Positions 17,608 through 27,261 of a stretch of DNA of 64,000 nucleotides are shown piece after piece. Below the pieces are notes generated by a model. That model made no database searches. It was given only the letters and a program-made list of their open reading frames with translations, and was not told the DNA's origin. The position numbers and the translations under genes were made by a program. Positions within the stretch are counted from its first letter, which is position 1; each line of letters begins with the position of its first letter. This DNA comes from JBALVT01 sp045110675 (GTDB taxonomy: Bacteria > Pseudomonadota > Gammaproteobacteria > Pseudomonadales > Halieaceae), in assembly GCA_045110675.1 (NCBI GenBank), contig JBGCGJ010000039.1:1-64000 (forward strand). Reading direction: 5' to 3'.

Positions 17608-18552
17608 ATGCGTTTGTTGATACGAATTGCCAGCTGGCTGTGCCTATTGTTATTACTGGCGGCGGTGTTGTCATACCTGTGGGTTCGCAGTGGTTTAGAA
17701 CCTCTTGACGAGCAGGCTAGAGCGGACCTGGGTGGAAACTATCTAGCGACATCCTCAGGCGTACTATCCTACACCCTGCAAGGCTCTCCCGATGCACCTC
17801 TGGTTGTTTTGGTACACGGTTTTAGCACACCCAAATTTGTCTGGGAGCAGATTACACCGGTCTTGCTGAGCTCGGGGTATCGAGTGTTGACCTATGATCA
17901 CTTGGGGCGCGGGTTCTCTGATCGACCTGATGTGGCCTACGATTCGGCCTTATACCAAAGCGAGATTGCGGGCCTGATCGAAGGTCTTGGTCTAGACACG
18001 CCAATGACGCTGGTCGGGTATTCCATGGGCGGTGCCAATGTGGTGGATTTCGCTGCATCTCATCCAGCACTTGTAGATAAGTTGATATTGATTGCGCCAG
18101 CCGGATATATGGCTGGCGCCGGCTCGGCTTCGCTTCTCAATGTGCCTGTGCTTGGTGAATGGTTGGCCACTGTGTTTGGTAAACAATACGTCTTGACGAG
18201 TATTCGGCAAGAGGTTGAAGCGGGCCTGGCACCCGCCGATATGCTGGAGAAGTTCGAGCAGCAAGCGAGTTTTGATGGTTATACCCGGGCGCTGCTTTCT
18301 ACTTTGCGCCACTTCCCGATGGCCGATCAGGCGCACCGCTACAAAATCATCGGTCAGGCAGGTATTCCGGTCACCGCGATTTGGGGTACAGAGGATAAAG
18401 TCGTGCCCTTTACGGGAGCCGCGTTGATGAGCGAGGATGTACCTCTAGTGAACGTGGTACCCATTGAGCGTGGAACCCACAACATCACTTATGCGCGAGC
18501 GGAAGAGGTCGCCGCGCAAATTGTGTTGGCATTGGCCGATAAGCGCGAATGA
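17608..18552 (+). CDS. alpha/beta hydrolase, membrane-anchored
   Basis: A strong N-terminal hydrophobic helix (about residues 6-27) looks like a signal anchor. The alpha/beta-hydrolase core follows: VVLVHGFSTPKFVWEQI (oxyanion HGF), YDHLGRGFSDRP, the nucleophile elbow GYSMGGAN (Ser), the acid in WGTEDKVVPF (Asp) and the base in IERGTHNITYA (His). The likely reaction is hydrolysis of an ester or related bond at the periplasmic face. The ATG is preceded by AAGGA. It is 28 bases upstream of the SulP transporter gene, probably the same transcript. Confidence 0.85.
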   Translation: MRLLIRIASWLCLLLLLAAVLSYLWVRSGLEPLDEQARADLGGNYLATSSGVLSYTLQGSPDAPLVVLVHGFSTPKFVWEQITPVLLSSGYRVLTYDHLGRGFSDRPDVAYDSALYQSEIAGLIEGLGLDTPMTLVGYSMGGANVVDFAASHPALVDKLILIAPAGYMAGAGSASLLNVPVLGEWLATVFGKQYVLTSIRQEVEAGLAPADMLEKFEQQASFDGYTRALLSTLRHFPMADQAHRYKIIGQAGIPVTAIWGTEDKVVPFTGAALMSEDVPLVNVVPIERGTHNITYARAEEVAAQIVLALADKRE

Positions 18553-18583
18553 TTACACGACACGCTTTCCAGAGGATTGATTG

Positions 18584-20308
18584 GTGCTACTAAAATTGTT
18601 TCCCGGCCTCGTGTGGTTGCAAAACTATCATCGGGGCACCTTCAGGAGCGATTTATTCTCCGGTATCACCATTGCAGCGATGCTGATTCCCCAGAGTATG
18701 GGTTATGCCGTCGTGGCGGGTTTGCCTGCCGAGTATGGTCTGTACGCCTGTATTTTTCCGCCCATTCTCTATGCACTGATGGGCACCTCCAACAAAATCT
18801 CCATCGGTCCCGTGGCACTTGATTCCATTCTCATACTCTCCGGACTCAGTGCTCTGGCGGAACCGGGAAGCGATGATTATTTGCATCTGGCCATAACGTT
18901 GACCTTGATGGTGGGTGTCATCCAGCTGTTTTTCGGCATGCTCAAATTTGGCTTTATCGCCAACTTCCTATCCAATCCGGTGATATTGGGTTACACCAGT
19001 GCCGCCGCGATCATCATTATTGGCAGTCAGCTGGGAAATATTCTTGGTGTCGATTCCGATGGGGGCAATATTTTCCAGCAGGTGTTTGGTTTTGTGCAGC
19101 ACCTTGGGAATTGGCACTGGCTTACCGTCGGTATTGGCATTGCCGGCCTGGCCTTCATGATTGTTCCCAAGACGTTTTTCCCGAATCTTCCATTGGGCTT
19201 GATTCTTTTGCTGGTGGCCATGTTGTTTTCCGGACTTTTGAATGCTGCTGGCCACGGCGTTCAGGTGATTGCTTCTATACCCCAAGGATTGCCGACTCCG
19301 CACTTTCCCGGCATCTCCCTTGAGCAAATCATGTCGCTGATGCCAACCGCACTGACCGTGGCTTTGATGGGCTATGTGGGCAGCATGTCGATTTGTAAAG
19401 CTCAGGAAAAACCAACCGACACCATTAATGCCAAGCCTAACCAGGAATTGGTGGCCATGGGGGTCGCCAATTTTGTCGGTGCGTTTTTTAAGGCTTTTCC
19501 AGTATCCGCCAGTTTTTCCAGAAGCGCTGCCTTCGTCGAGTCGGGAGCGTTTACTCAAGTGTCCGCTGTGGTTTCTTCCATTGTTATCGTCATCATTGTC
19601 TTGTTTTTAACTCCTGTGTTCACCAGCTACCCTTTGCCGAAGGCCATCCTGGCGGCGATAATTATTGTCTCGGTGATGGGCCTGTTTAAATACTCGCAAA
19701 TGAAAGCCCTGTACAAGCAGAGCAAGCTAGAGTTTCTGTTGATGCTGCTAACTTTCCTGCTCACGCTCACTATGGGGGTGCAGGAGGGTTTGATCGCCGG
19801 TGTCGCTCTGTCGATCGCGAATGTGATTTACAATTCCGCCACACCGCATATGACTGAGTTAGGCGCTATTGCCGAGGGCAGATTGTTCCGCAATGTGAAT
19901 CGTTTTGAGCAGGTTATTGTTCGCGAAGATCTGCTCATTTTCCGCTTTGATGCGCCCTTGTATTTCGCCAATAAAGACTACTTCGTAGAGAACCTCTATC
20001 GGTGGATGAAGAAAAGGGAGGCTGGAAAATTGAGCGCCATCATCTTTGATGCTGAGGCAGTCAACAGTGTCGACAGCAGCGCCATCCAGATGCTGGAAAA
20101 ACTGATCGCTAATTTGCAGCAGCAGGGTATACGGCTGTATATCTCTAACGCCATTGGCCCGGTGCGGGACGCGCTGAGCAATTCCTGTTTGTGTGATTAC
20201 ATCTCTGACAACGCTATGTTTCCCACCATTCACGATGCGATCGAGCACATCGACCACGGAATCTGTGCCGACGCGGGCATTGCCTTGCAGACTAATTATC
20301 TTCGCTAA
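18584..20308 (+). CDS. SulP-family anion transporter with STAS domain
   Basis: This is a SulP/SLC26-type permease of about 574 residues. The N-terminus carries the family signature around DLFSGITIAAMLIPQSMGYAVVAGLPAEYGLYA, followed by about ten more membrane helices, with ANFVGAFFKAFPVSASFSRSA as a conserved block. The C-terminal STAS domain (about residues 440-560) has FRFDAPLYFANKDYF and VNSVDSSAIQMLEKL. It exchanges or co-transports anions such as sulfate or bicarbonate. TTG (18581) and GTG (18584) are adjacent start candidates; AGAGGA at 18571-18576 fits the GTG better. Confidence 0.88.
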   Translation: MLLKLFPGLVWLQNYHRGTFRSDLFSGITIAAMLIPQSMGYAVVAGLPAEYGLYACIFPPILYALMGTSNKISIGPVALDSILILSGLSALAEPGSDDYLHLAITLTLMVGVIQLFFGMLKFGFIANFLSNPVILGYTSAAAIIIIGSQLGNILGVDSDGGNIFQQVFGFVQHLGNWHWLTVGIGIAGLAFMIVPKTFFPNLPLGLILLLVAMLFSGLLNAAGHGVQVIASIPQGLPTPHFPGISLEQIMSLMPTALTVALMGYVGSMSICKAQEKPTDTINAKPNQELVAMGVANFVGAFFKAFPVSASFSRSAAFVESGAFTQVSAVVSSIVIVIIVLFLTPVFTSYPLPKAILAAIIIVSVMGLFKYSQMKALYKQSKLEFLLMLLTFLLTLTMGVQEGLIAGVALSIANVIYNSATPHMTELGAIAEGRLFRNVNRFEQVIVREDLLIFRFDAPLYFANKDYFVENLYRWMKKREAGKLSAIIFDAEAVNSVDSSAIQMLEKLIANLQQQGIRLYISNAIGPVRDALSNSCLCDYISDNAMFPTIHDAIEHIDHGICADAGIALQTNYLR

Positions 20309-20463
20309 AATCATCCTCGTCCAACGCATGTCCCATTTTGGGTATATAAATCAATTCTCTAAACCGTATCCTTAATAAAACACATGATGTTTCTCTGAGC
20401 ATTAAAGCCGCCGCCGACAATCAAAAAAACCGGTAAAGAGCAGCTAGCGAAGAGACCACAAGG

Positions 20464-21009
20464 ATGAATGCCGCTATGAATCTCTCCCGCACCCTGACCG
20501 CTGCCGCTCTGGCTGCTGTCGTAAGCACACCCGTCTTCGCCGCTCCCAAGTTTGAAGGCTGTTACACACCCAAGAGTGGTTTTGCCACCACCTTGTGCAC
20601 CAACACCAAAACCTGTGAATCGCAAACCGGAATTTTCCATTTTATTCTGCGCAATCCCGATGCGCCCCAGGGCGCCCGTAAACTCAAGTTGAGTGGGATA
20701 TTGCGAGGAAGCCTCAGCGAGGGAACCAATTCCTGTGGTCTGGTCGATGCCGAACACCTGTTAACAGACAGAGACATGAGGGGCAGTATCAAAACCGGCC
20801 CTGATGTTGCCTGTTTAAGTGGCGAGGGTGATTTTGTGAATACCTTGGGTATTACAGAGGTGATCAAAGTTGAGAGTGGAGAGGGCATTTACAGCAGGGT
20901 GATCCCCGGAGGCACCGTGACCCTTCGCGGAGAACTGGGTCTGAAGTCGGGGGTCAACCAGTTTGTGCTCGATGCCCAGGATGGTGACGAGGTTTGTTTT
21001 TCTTCCTAG
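20464..21009 (+). CDS. secreted protein of unknown function
   Basis: A clear signal peptide (NLSRTLTAAALAAVVSTPVFA, cut before APK) is followed by a domain of about 150 residues with six cysteines (in GCYTP, TLCTN, KTCES, NSCGL, VACLS and EVCFS), suggesting three disulfides in the periplasm or outside the cell. Beta-rich character is suggested by VTLRGELGLKSG near the end. I recognise no family. Two ATGs (20464, 20476) are close together. It stands between SulP and the convergent START-domain gene. Confidence 0.65.
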   Translation: MNAAMNLSRTLTAAALAAVVSTPVFAAPKFEGCYTPKSGFATTLCTNTKTCESQTGIFHFILRNPDAPQGARKLKLSGILRGSLSEGTNSCGLVDAEHLLTDRDMRGSIKTGPDVACLSGEGDFVNTLGITEVIKVESGEGIYSRVIPGGTVTLRGELGLKSGVNQFVLDAQDGDEVCFSS

Positions 21010-21030
21010 GCCGGACTTCCCTAAAATTCC

Positions 21031-21666
21031 CTAACTCTCCGACAACTCCATCAACGACTTAACATCCTTAAGCGTTGATGAAGTCAGCTGCGGATTGATC
21101 ATCCCCGGTGAAAGCTTGCCCCTAAGATCAGTGTGCATCACCCAGGTGAACTCTACGAGTTCGTCTCCGGTGGCAACCACCGAGTAATGCCCATTCGATT
21201 CAGCTCGCACGTAATCTTGTTCTGGATGACTACCAGAGGAGGTTTTCAGGTTCACTGTCACCGATTTCGCTTCAGTGTTCGTCTCCGCCACTGAGTGCAT
21301 CACCAGGTCGCGATCTGATATTGGCCACGGTAAATCCAGCACCATGTAAATGTAGCGTTCCTGGTCCGATACAGCTTTGACGATTTCCGATGATTTGCAC
21401 ATCGCTCTCCATTCGCTGCAGCCATTGCCATCGCCCAAAACCTCCAGCACTTTTTCCATGGGTGCTTTGATAGTGGCCGTCACCTTCACCGCAAGAAATG
21501 GCGACCCCTCCACTTCGCTTGTATACAACGCTATTCGATCTCCCTCTTTGTCTAATGTCCATTCGGGGGCTTCCAGCGCCACCGCTGAAACTGAGAAGCA
21601 GATAGCCGCTAAGGTGACTGAAGCGATTTGGGATACTCGAGTACATGCGTTGACCAGGATGAGCAT
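21031..21666 (-). CDS. START/SRPBCC-domain protein, exported
   Basis: The signal peptide (VSQIASVTLAAICFSVSAVALEA) is followed by a START-like lipid-binding domain: KVTATIKAPMEKVLEVLGDGNGCSEWRAMC, VLDLPWPISDRDLVMHS and FTWVMHTDLRGKLSPGMINP. The W-P-x-S-D-R-D motif is characteristic of bacterial START proteins. I choose the ATG at 21666 because AAAGG lies six bases upstream and the signal peptide then starts correctly; the frame is open to 21732. It likely binds a hydrophobic ligand in the periplasm. It is a single gene. Confidence 0.8.
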   Translation of the reverse strand: MLILVNACTRVSQIASVTLAAICFSVSAVALEAPEWTLDKEGDRIALYTSEVEGSPFLAVKVTATIKAPMEKVLEVLGDGNGCSEWRAMCKSSEIVKAVSDQERYIYMVLDLPWPISDRDLVMHSVAETNTEAKSVTVNLKTSSGSHPEQDYVRAESNGHYSVVATGDELVEFTWVMHTDLRGKLSPGMINPQLTSSTLKDVKSLMELSES

Positions 21667-21909
21667 AATGAACCTTTCGGATGTTTCGTTTATCGAGGCG
21701 CTATCATCGCACCACTGTGGCAATGCAGACAAGCAGTGTCAGTTTTCCTGCTTCCGTCCCCCTGGATCAGCTGCTGTGATTGCGGTCGAAATCCAATGCG
21801 CCTTTTTTGCCGTATAAAAGCCTGTAATGGGAGCGTTTAGCAGCTGTTATTCCTCCTGGGTAGCCACTATAATTGGCAGGTGTAATCTCCATCTCTGCGG
21901 TAACTTTTA

Positions 21910-23019
21910 ATGCGTAAAAACCTGATAACGGCGTCTTTGATCGCTGTCGCTCTTTTGTTGTGGCTGTTCACCGGCTTGATCTTCAATGATTCCGAAGGGG
22001 AAGCCACTCCAGCTATCTCCGAACAACAACGTGTTGCCAAGCCTGAGGCTGAGCAAAAGTCCGTTACCGTGCGCGCGAGGGTGTCTCGGGCCGAAAAACG
22101 TCCTCGAATTCTGGTTTTACGGGGTAGAACCCAAAGCAAGCGCAGTGTCGAAGTGAAGGCGGAAATTGCCGGCAATGTGGTCGAGCGGGTGGCGGAACGC
22201 GGAGACCGTGTCAAAGCCGGTGACGTCTTGTGCCAATTGGCAATTGATGACCGCCAAGTCTCCGTTGCCGAAGCCAAGGCAGCTCTGAAGGATGCCGAAA
22301 TTGAATACCAGGGTACGCTCAAGCTGAAACAACAGGGGTTGCAGTCCGATACTGCTATAGCCAGGGCTCAAGCTAAGTTGGAATCGGCCAAAGCTCAATT
22401 GCGGCGCCAGAATTTGAATTTAAAACGTGTGCGTATCGTGGCGCCTTTTGACGGTGTTATTGAGAACTTGCCGATGAACGTCGGGGATTACGCAACACCT
22501 GGGGCAGTCTGCGCTACTTTAATCGACCTCGACCCGATGTTGGTCAGCGCCGATGTTACCGAGGCGGAAGTGGATAACATGGCGGTGGGAAACCTCGTCA
22601 GCGGCATGACCAGCACCGGCTCTGAGATAGAGGGAACACTCACATTTATTGGCAAACAAAGTGACCCCCTTACACGCACCTATCCCATCGAAATTACGGT
22701 TGAGAACAAGGATTACCGTCTTCGCTCGGGTCTCACAACCACAGCCCGAATCAAGTTGGACGAGGTCAATGCGCACAGAGTTTCTCCCGCCTTGTTTACA
22801 CTAAACGATGACGGCGATTTTGGCTTACGAACAATCGACGATAACAACGTCGTGGTATTTTTCGAAACTGTCATCATTGAAGATTCGCCCGATGGCGTGT
22901 GGGTGACAGGCCTACCCGATCCCGTCAACCTGATTACCGTGGGCCAGGAGTTTGTGCTCACCGGTCAGACTGTCATTCCAGTATATCCTGAAGTTTCCGT
23001 TACAGAGGCAGACCAGTAG
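21910..23019 (+). CDS. RND efflux periplasmic adaptor (MFP)
   Basis: Membrane-fusion protein with an N-terminal anchor (LITASLIAVALLLWLFTGLIF). Its two lipoyl half-motifs are VEVKAEIAGNVVERVAERGDRVKAGDVLCQL and VRIVAPFDGVIENLPMNVGDYATPG, flanking a coiled-coil hairpin (about residues 120-175). A beta-barrel domain includes VSADVTEAEVDNMAVGN. It bridges the inner-membrane RND pump to an outer-membrane channel. The stop overlaps the GTG start of the RND gene by one base, so the two are translationally coupled. No TolC-type gene is present here. Confidence 0.9.
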   Translation: MRKNLITASLIAVALLLWLFTGLIFNDSEGEATPAISEQQRVAKPEAEQKSVTVRARVSRAEKRPRILVLRGRTQSKRSVEVKAEIAGNVVERVAERGDRVKAGDVLCQLAIDDRQVSVAEAKAALKDAEIEYQGTLKLKQQGLQSDTAIARAQAKLESAKAQLRRQNLNLKRVRIVAPFDGVIENLPMNVGDYATPGAVCATLIDLDPMLVSADVTEAEVDNMAVGNLVSGMTSTGSEIEGTLTFIGKQSDPLTRTYPIEITVENKDYRLRSGLTTTARIKLDEVNAHRVSPALFTLNDDGDFGLRTIDDNNVVVFFETVIIEDSPDGVWVTGLPDPVNLITVGQEFVLTGQTVIPVYPEVSVTEADQ

Positions 23020-26000
23020 TGGTTACCTCCTTTATAGATGCGGCCATATCCCGTACCCGGACCACCCTGCTATTGATGGTAGTGGTTGTATTGTGTGGCA
23101 TGTTGTCTCGCGCTGTTTTGCCGATCGCCAATGACCCGCATATTGAACTGCCTCTATTCATTGTAGGCATCGTTCACGAAGGTATCTCGCCCGAAGACTC
23201 AGAACGTCTGCTCATTCAACCCATGGAAATCGAGTTGCGCAAGATAGAGGGTGTTGTGGAGCTCACGGCAAACGCCTCAGAGGGCGGCGCCAACTTGTTT
23301 GTCGAATTTGATGTGAAAAACGACCTCAATGAAGCGCTGGCTGACGTGCGGGAAGCAGTAGATCGCGCCAAAGCGGAAATACCCAGCACGGCGGAGGAGC
23401 CTTATGTCCGTGAGTTATCAGTGGATGATTTCCCGATTGTGCAAATCAACCTGATCGGTGAGGGTGTCGATGAGCGCAGCGTTTACGAAGCGGCGATCAG
23501 ACTGAGGGACAATATCGAGTCTATAAGCGACGTACTCGCTGCTGAGATCCAGGGGAACCGCGAAGAGTTACTCGAGGTAGTCATCGATACCGAAGCGCTG
23601 CAGGCCTATCAAATTTCCAGCGAAGAGCTTATCAATACGCTGCGACGAAACAACCGCTTGATACCGGCCGGCAGTATCGATACGGGTAAGGGACGCTTCT
23701 CGGTAAAAATCCCCTCGGTTGTCGAGGAAGCCGGTGATCTTAGTGGGCTCCCAATTCGAACATTGGGCGATACGGTTGTTACCCTGGAAGATGTGGCGAC
23801 GGTTCGTCGAACCTTTAAAGACCGAACCAGTTATGCACGCTTCAATGGCCGCCAAACCATCTCGATCGCAGTGACAAAACGAAGTAACGCGAACGTTGTT
23901 GATACCGCGAATCGCGTTATAGAGTTGGTTGATTCAGCGCGACCACGCATGCCCGCCGGCATTGAGGTTATCGTGTCGCAAAACCAGTCTGAGTTTGCCG
24001 CTCTTCAAGTCACTGAGCTGCAGGGCAACATTGTCACCGCCCTGGCGTTGGTGATGGTATTGGTTGTCGCAGCCATGGGCTTTAGAAGCGGAGTCATCGT
24101 CGGGTTGGGTATTCCGGTCTCTTTATTGTTCTCCGTCACCATCGTTTATTTACTCGGCTACACCTTCAATTTTATGGTGATGTTTGGAATGCTGTTGGGC
24201 TTGGGTATGTTGATCGACGGCGCCATCGTGGTCACCGAATACGCCGATCGCAAGATGTCCGATGGAATGGATCATCGCTCGGCATACTCCCAGGCCGTGA
24301 AACGTATGTTCTGGCCTGTGACGGCTTCAACGGCGACGACGCTGGCAGCCTTTGCGCCACTGATTTTTTGGCCGGGTGTATCGGGCCAATTCATGCGCTA
24401 TCTGCCTGTAACCGTTTTCACGGTATTGTTAGGTTCGCTTTTGTACGCTCTGTTCTTCGGGCCTGTGCTCGGTACCCTCTTTGGGAAGCCCACCAGGCAC
24501 AGCCAAAAAACCGTCGAAATGACTCACCTGCTAGAGACGGGTGATCCAACCCAATTACCCAATGTGACCGGGCGGTTTGCGCGTTTTCTTGAAGGTGTGT
24601 GCGGCAATCCTATCCGCACCTTGGGGATTATCTTTTTTGCGCTCTTTTCCATTTTTTGGGCCTACGGTAAGTTCGGTGCCGGCAGTATTTTCTTTTCCAA
24701 TGCAGAGGCACAGTATTTTCAAGTGTCTGTACTGGGCAGGGGAAATTTTTCTGCGGATGAAGTCAACGACCTGGTGTTGGAGGTAGAGCGCGAGATACTG
24801 CAAGTTGAAGGAATCCGCTCGGTCAATGCGCGGACCATTTTGCCCGGTGGCAATAGCTCCGGTGGCGGTTTTCAAAGTAGCTCATCGGACCGTATTGGTT
24901 CTATCTTTCTCGAATTACTAGCCGAAAGTGACCGGGACATGAAGGCCGACGATATTGAACTTGAGATCAGAGAGCGTTCAGCACGTTTACCGGGTATTTC
25001 GGTAGAAATATTGGCGATGGAGCAGGGCCCTCCCGTGGGGAAACCCATTCAGATCGAACTGGCTTCCCGGGATCGCACGCTGCTGGAACCGGCGATGGCG
25101 CGAATACGCAGCTATATGGATAGCTTGCCAGAACTGGTTTACATCGATGATACCGCTGCCTTGCCAACGATAGAATGGCGCATTCAAGTGGACAGGGCCC
25201 AGGCTGCCATTTACGGCGCAGACGTTTCCTCCGCAGGTATCGCCGTTCAATTGGTCACCAATGGCGTAAAAATAGGTGAGTATCGTCCGGATGGTGCCGA
25301 CGATGCGGTTGATATCCGGGTGCGTTATCCCGAGCATGAACGTGGTATCAAGGCGCTCGATAAGTTGCGTCTGAGTACAGAGCAGGGGCTAGTACCCATG
25401 TCCAACTTCGTGCGAATGACACCCTCACCGGGTGTGGATACCTTTCAGCGCATCGATACGATTCCTGTCGAACGAATTCGTGCTGACGTGGTGGCGGGAG
25501 TTTTGGCTGACACCATGGTCAAGCAAATCGATGAGTGGTTGTCGACGCAGGAGTTTGACCCCAACTTGGAAGTGCGTTTTCGGGGAGCCAATGAAGAGCA
25601 GGCGGAATCTATGGATTTTGTGGGCGTGGCATTTTCCCTGTCGCTTATACTGATGTTTGTCTTACTGGTGACTCAGTTTAATAGTTTCTATCAGAGTGCA
25701 CTCATATTGCTGTCCGTCACCATGTCGACCGCCGGAGTGCTATTAGGGCTTTTGATTCTAGACAATCCCTTCAGCGCTTTGCTGACGGGCGTGGGGGTGG
25801 TCGCCCTGGCAGGCATTGTTGTGAACAACAATATAGTACTGATTGACACCTTTAACCGTTTGCGCACATTGAACCCGGAGTTGGATATTCGTTCGGTCAT
25901 TGTTCGAGCCACCGCTCGACGGCTTCGGCCGGTTATGCTGACCACTGTGACCACGGTGTTCGGTTTGTTGCCCTTGGCTGCGGGACTTTCGATCGATTTC

Positions 26001-26180
26001 ATTAATCGCACCATCACCGCGAATGGGCAGATGGCCATGTTTTGGTCTCCTCTTTCCCAGGCGATTGTGTTTGGGCTATCTTTTGCCACTATATTGACGC
26101 TGATCGCTACGCCCGCTTTGCTGGCACTGCCCACCGCATTGCGGGAAAAATTTGCCCGCCTGCGCGCAAAGAATACCTGA
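23019..26180 (+). CDS. RND efflux permease (AcrB/MdtB-like)
   Basis: Full-length RND transporter of 1053 residues with twelve predicted helices and two large periplasmic loops. Family blocks seen: RTTLLLMVVVVLCGMLSRAVLPIANDPHIELP at the N-terminus, GMLLGLGMLIDGAIVVTEYADRKM in helix 4 (the proton-relay Asp region), FWPVTASTATTLAAFAPLIFWPG, and in the second half GVVALAGIVVNNNIVLIDTFNRL and PVMLTTVTTVFGLLPLAAG. It exports unknown toxic compounds by proton antiport. The GTG start overlaps the adaptor stop. The adaptor and pump form a complete two-gene operon. Confidence 0.92.
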   Translation: MVTSFIDAAISRTRTTLLLMVVVVLCGMLSRAVLPIANDPHIELPLFIVGIVHEGISPEDSERLLIQPMEIELRKIEGVVELTANASEGGANLFVEFDVKNDLNEALADVREAVDRAKAEIPSTAEEPYVRELSVDDFPIVQINLIGEGVDERSVYEAAIRLRDNIESISDVLAAEIQGNREELLEVVIDTEALQAYQISSEELINTLRRNNRLIPAGSIDTGKGRFSVKIPSVVEEAGDLSGLPIRTLGDTVVTLEDVATVRRTFKDRTSYARFNGRQTISIAVTKRSNANVVDTANRVIELVDSARPRMPAGIEVIVSQNQSEFAALQVTELQGNIVTALALVMVLVVAAMGFRSGVIVGLGIPVSLLFSVTIVYLLGYTFNFMVMFGMLLGLGMLIDGAIVVTEYADRKMSDGMDHRSAYSQAVKRMFWPVTASTATTLAAFAPLIFWPGVSGQFMRYLPVTVFTVLLGSLLYALFFGPVLGTLFGKPTRHSQKTVEMTHLLETGDPTQLPNVTGRFARFLEGVCGNPIRTLGIIFFALFSIFWAYGKFGAGSIFFSNAEAQYFQVSVLGRGNFSADEVNDLVLEVEREILQVEGIRSVNARTILPGGNSSGGGFQSSSSDRIGSIFLELLAESDRDMKADDIELEIRERSARLPGISVEILAMEQGPPVGKPIQIELASRDRTLLEPAMARIRSYMDSLPELVYIDDTAALPTIEWRIQVDRAQAAIYGADVSSAGIAVQLVTNGVKIGEYRPDGADDAVDIRVRYPEHERGIKALDKLRLSTEQGLVPMSNFVRMTPSPGVDTFQRIDTIPVERIRADVVAGVLADTMVKQIDEWLSTQEFDPNLEVRFRGANEEQAESMDFVGVAFSLSLILMFVLLVTQFNSFYQSALILLSVTMSTAGVLLGLLILDNPFSALLTGVGVVALAGIVVNNNIVLIDTFNRLRTLNPELDIRSVIVRATARRLRPVMLTTVTTVFGLLPLAAGLSIDFINRTITANGQMAMFWSPLSQAIVFGLSFATILTLIATPALLALPTALREKFARLRAKNT

Positions 26181-26218
26181 AGCGTTTAACCCTCGGCCTG
26201 AAGGTCTCAGAGATCCCT

Positions 26219-26860
26219 TCAGCTGGGGCCAAAATCATACTGGCCGCCTTTTTCCAGTGCTTTTTGATAGGCGGGTCTGGCCTGTAAACGATCGCGAAAC
26301 TTCACCAGGTTTTCGAGGGAATCCATCGGCGTCATTAGGGGCGCGATCTCCGCTACGAAAGAAAGCTGGATGTCGGCGCCTGAAAAAGTGTTGTCCACGA
26401 ACCAGTCGTTGCCTTCAAGCGCTGAATTCATATAGCCCAGATGACGATTTAGCTCGTCGGTAATTCTCGGCTGCAGCGCTTCGCCACCATCGGGCAATCT
26501 ACCCGTATACATACGCATCATCAGTGGCAGCATGACACTGCCTTCCGAGTAGTGCAGCCATTGCAAGTAGCTTTCGTGTGAAGGTGTATTTTCGGCGGGT
26601 CGCAGGCGTCCATCACCGTGGATTCGCAATAGGTAATCGACTATGGCGCCAGACTCCATAATGGTATTTTCCCCATCCGTGATTACGGGAGATTTTCCCA
26701 GCGGATGAATCGCCTCTAATTCCGGTGGCGCCAGATTAGTTTCAGGGTCTCGCTTGTAATGTTCGATGTTGTAGTCCAGTCCGAGTTCTTCGAGTAACCA
26801 AAGAATGCGTTGAGAGCGAGAGTTGTTCAGGTGATGTACGGTAAGCATGTTCGATTTCAT
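26219..26860 (-). CDS. glutathione S-transferase
   Basis: A 213-residue GST: MLTVHHLNNSRSQRILWLLEELGLDYNIEHYKRD (Ser in NNSRSQR as the likely catalytic residue), IHPLGKSPVITDGENTIMESGAIVDYLL (cis-Pro and E-S), and a helical domain with NTFSGADIQLSFVAEI. The frame begins at the ATG at 26860, but the fifth residue is also Met (26848) and has AGGATGA at good spacing, so the real protein may be four residues shorter. It converges on the RND operon and is not co-transcribed with it. Confidence 0.85.
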   Translation of the reverse strand: MKSNMLTVHHLNNSRSQRILWLLEELGLDYNIEHYKRDPETNLAPPELEAIHPLGKSPVITDGENTIMESGAIVDYLLRIHGDGRLRPAENTPSHESYLQWLHYSEGSVMLPLMMRMYTGRLPDGGEALQPRITDELNRHLGYMNSALEGNDWFVDNTFSGADIQLSFVAEIAPLMTPMDSLENLVKFRDRLQARPAYQKALEKGGQYDFGPS

Positions 26861-26927
26861 CCTAGATTTTGGAGTGGCAGATTAGCATAGAATTTATTTG
26901 GTTTTCCTGTGCAGGGTCAAACTGCAT

Positions 26928-27224
26928 TTATGCTAAACGATCATAGGTGAGTATTTTGAAAGTAACACCTTCACTTTGAAACAATTCAGCGTGGGTACTC
27001 ATCAGCGAAGCCCAGTCATCACTCCTCATACAGTTTTCGTGATCGGCTCCCGTCTCCCATTCCCAGTACATCATGGTTTCGTTTGCATCCACAGATTGAT
27101 GGAACGCCACTGACAGAAACCCAGGCTGGGTTTTGGCGATGGGAATCATGCTCAAGCCGACAGCATGCATCTCTTCCCGCAGTGCTGATGGAAAGCCTAC
27201 CGTTGAAATCGCGACAAAGCTCAT
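26928..27224 (-). CDS. antibiotic biosynthesis monooxygenase (ABM)-domain protein
   Basis: A small ferredoxin-like (dimeric alpha/beta barrel) protein of 98 residues: MSFVAISTVGFPSALREEMHAVGLSMIPIAKTQPGFLSVAFHQSVDANETMMYWEWET, with a helix DDWASLMSTHAELFQ. The E-W-E beta strand after a Pro-Gly-Phe turn is typical of ABM/quinol monooxygenase or heme-degrading proteins. Which activity it has cannot be told. It lies between a GST and a peptidase on the same strand; operon membership is possible (gaps of 67 and 37 bases). Confidence 0.7.
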   Translation of the reverse strand: MSFVAISTVGFPSALREEMHAVGLSMIPIAKTQPGFLSVAFHQSVDANETMMYWEWETGADHENCMRSDDWASLMSTHAELFQSEGVTFKILTYDRLA

Positions 27225-27261
27225 ATTCCTACTCCTCGAAGGGTTGGAGCCCTAAGCTTAG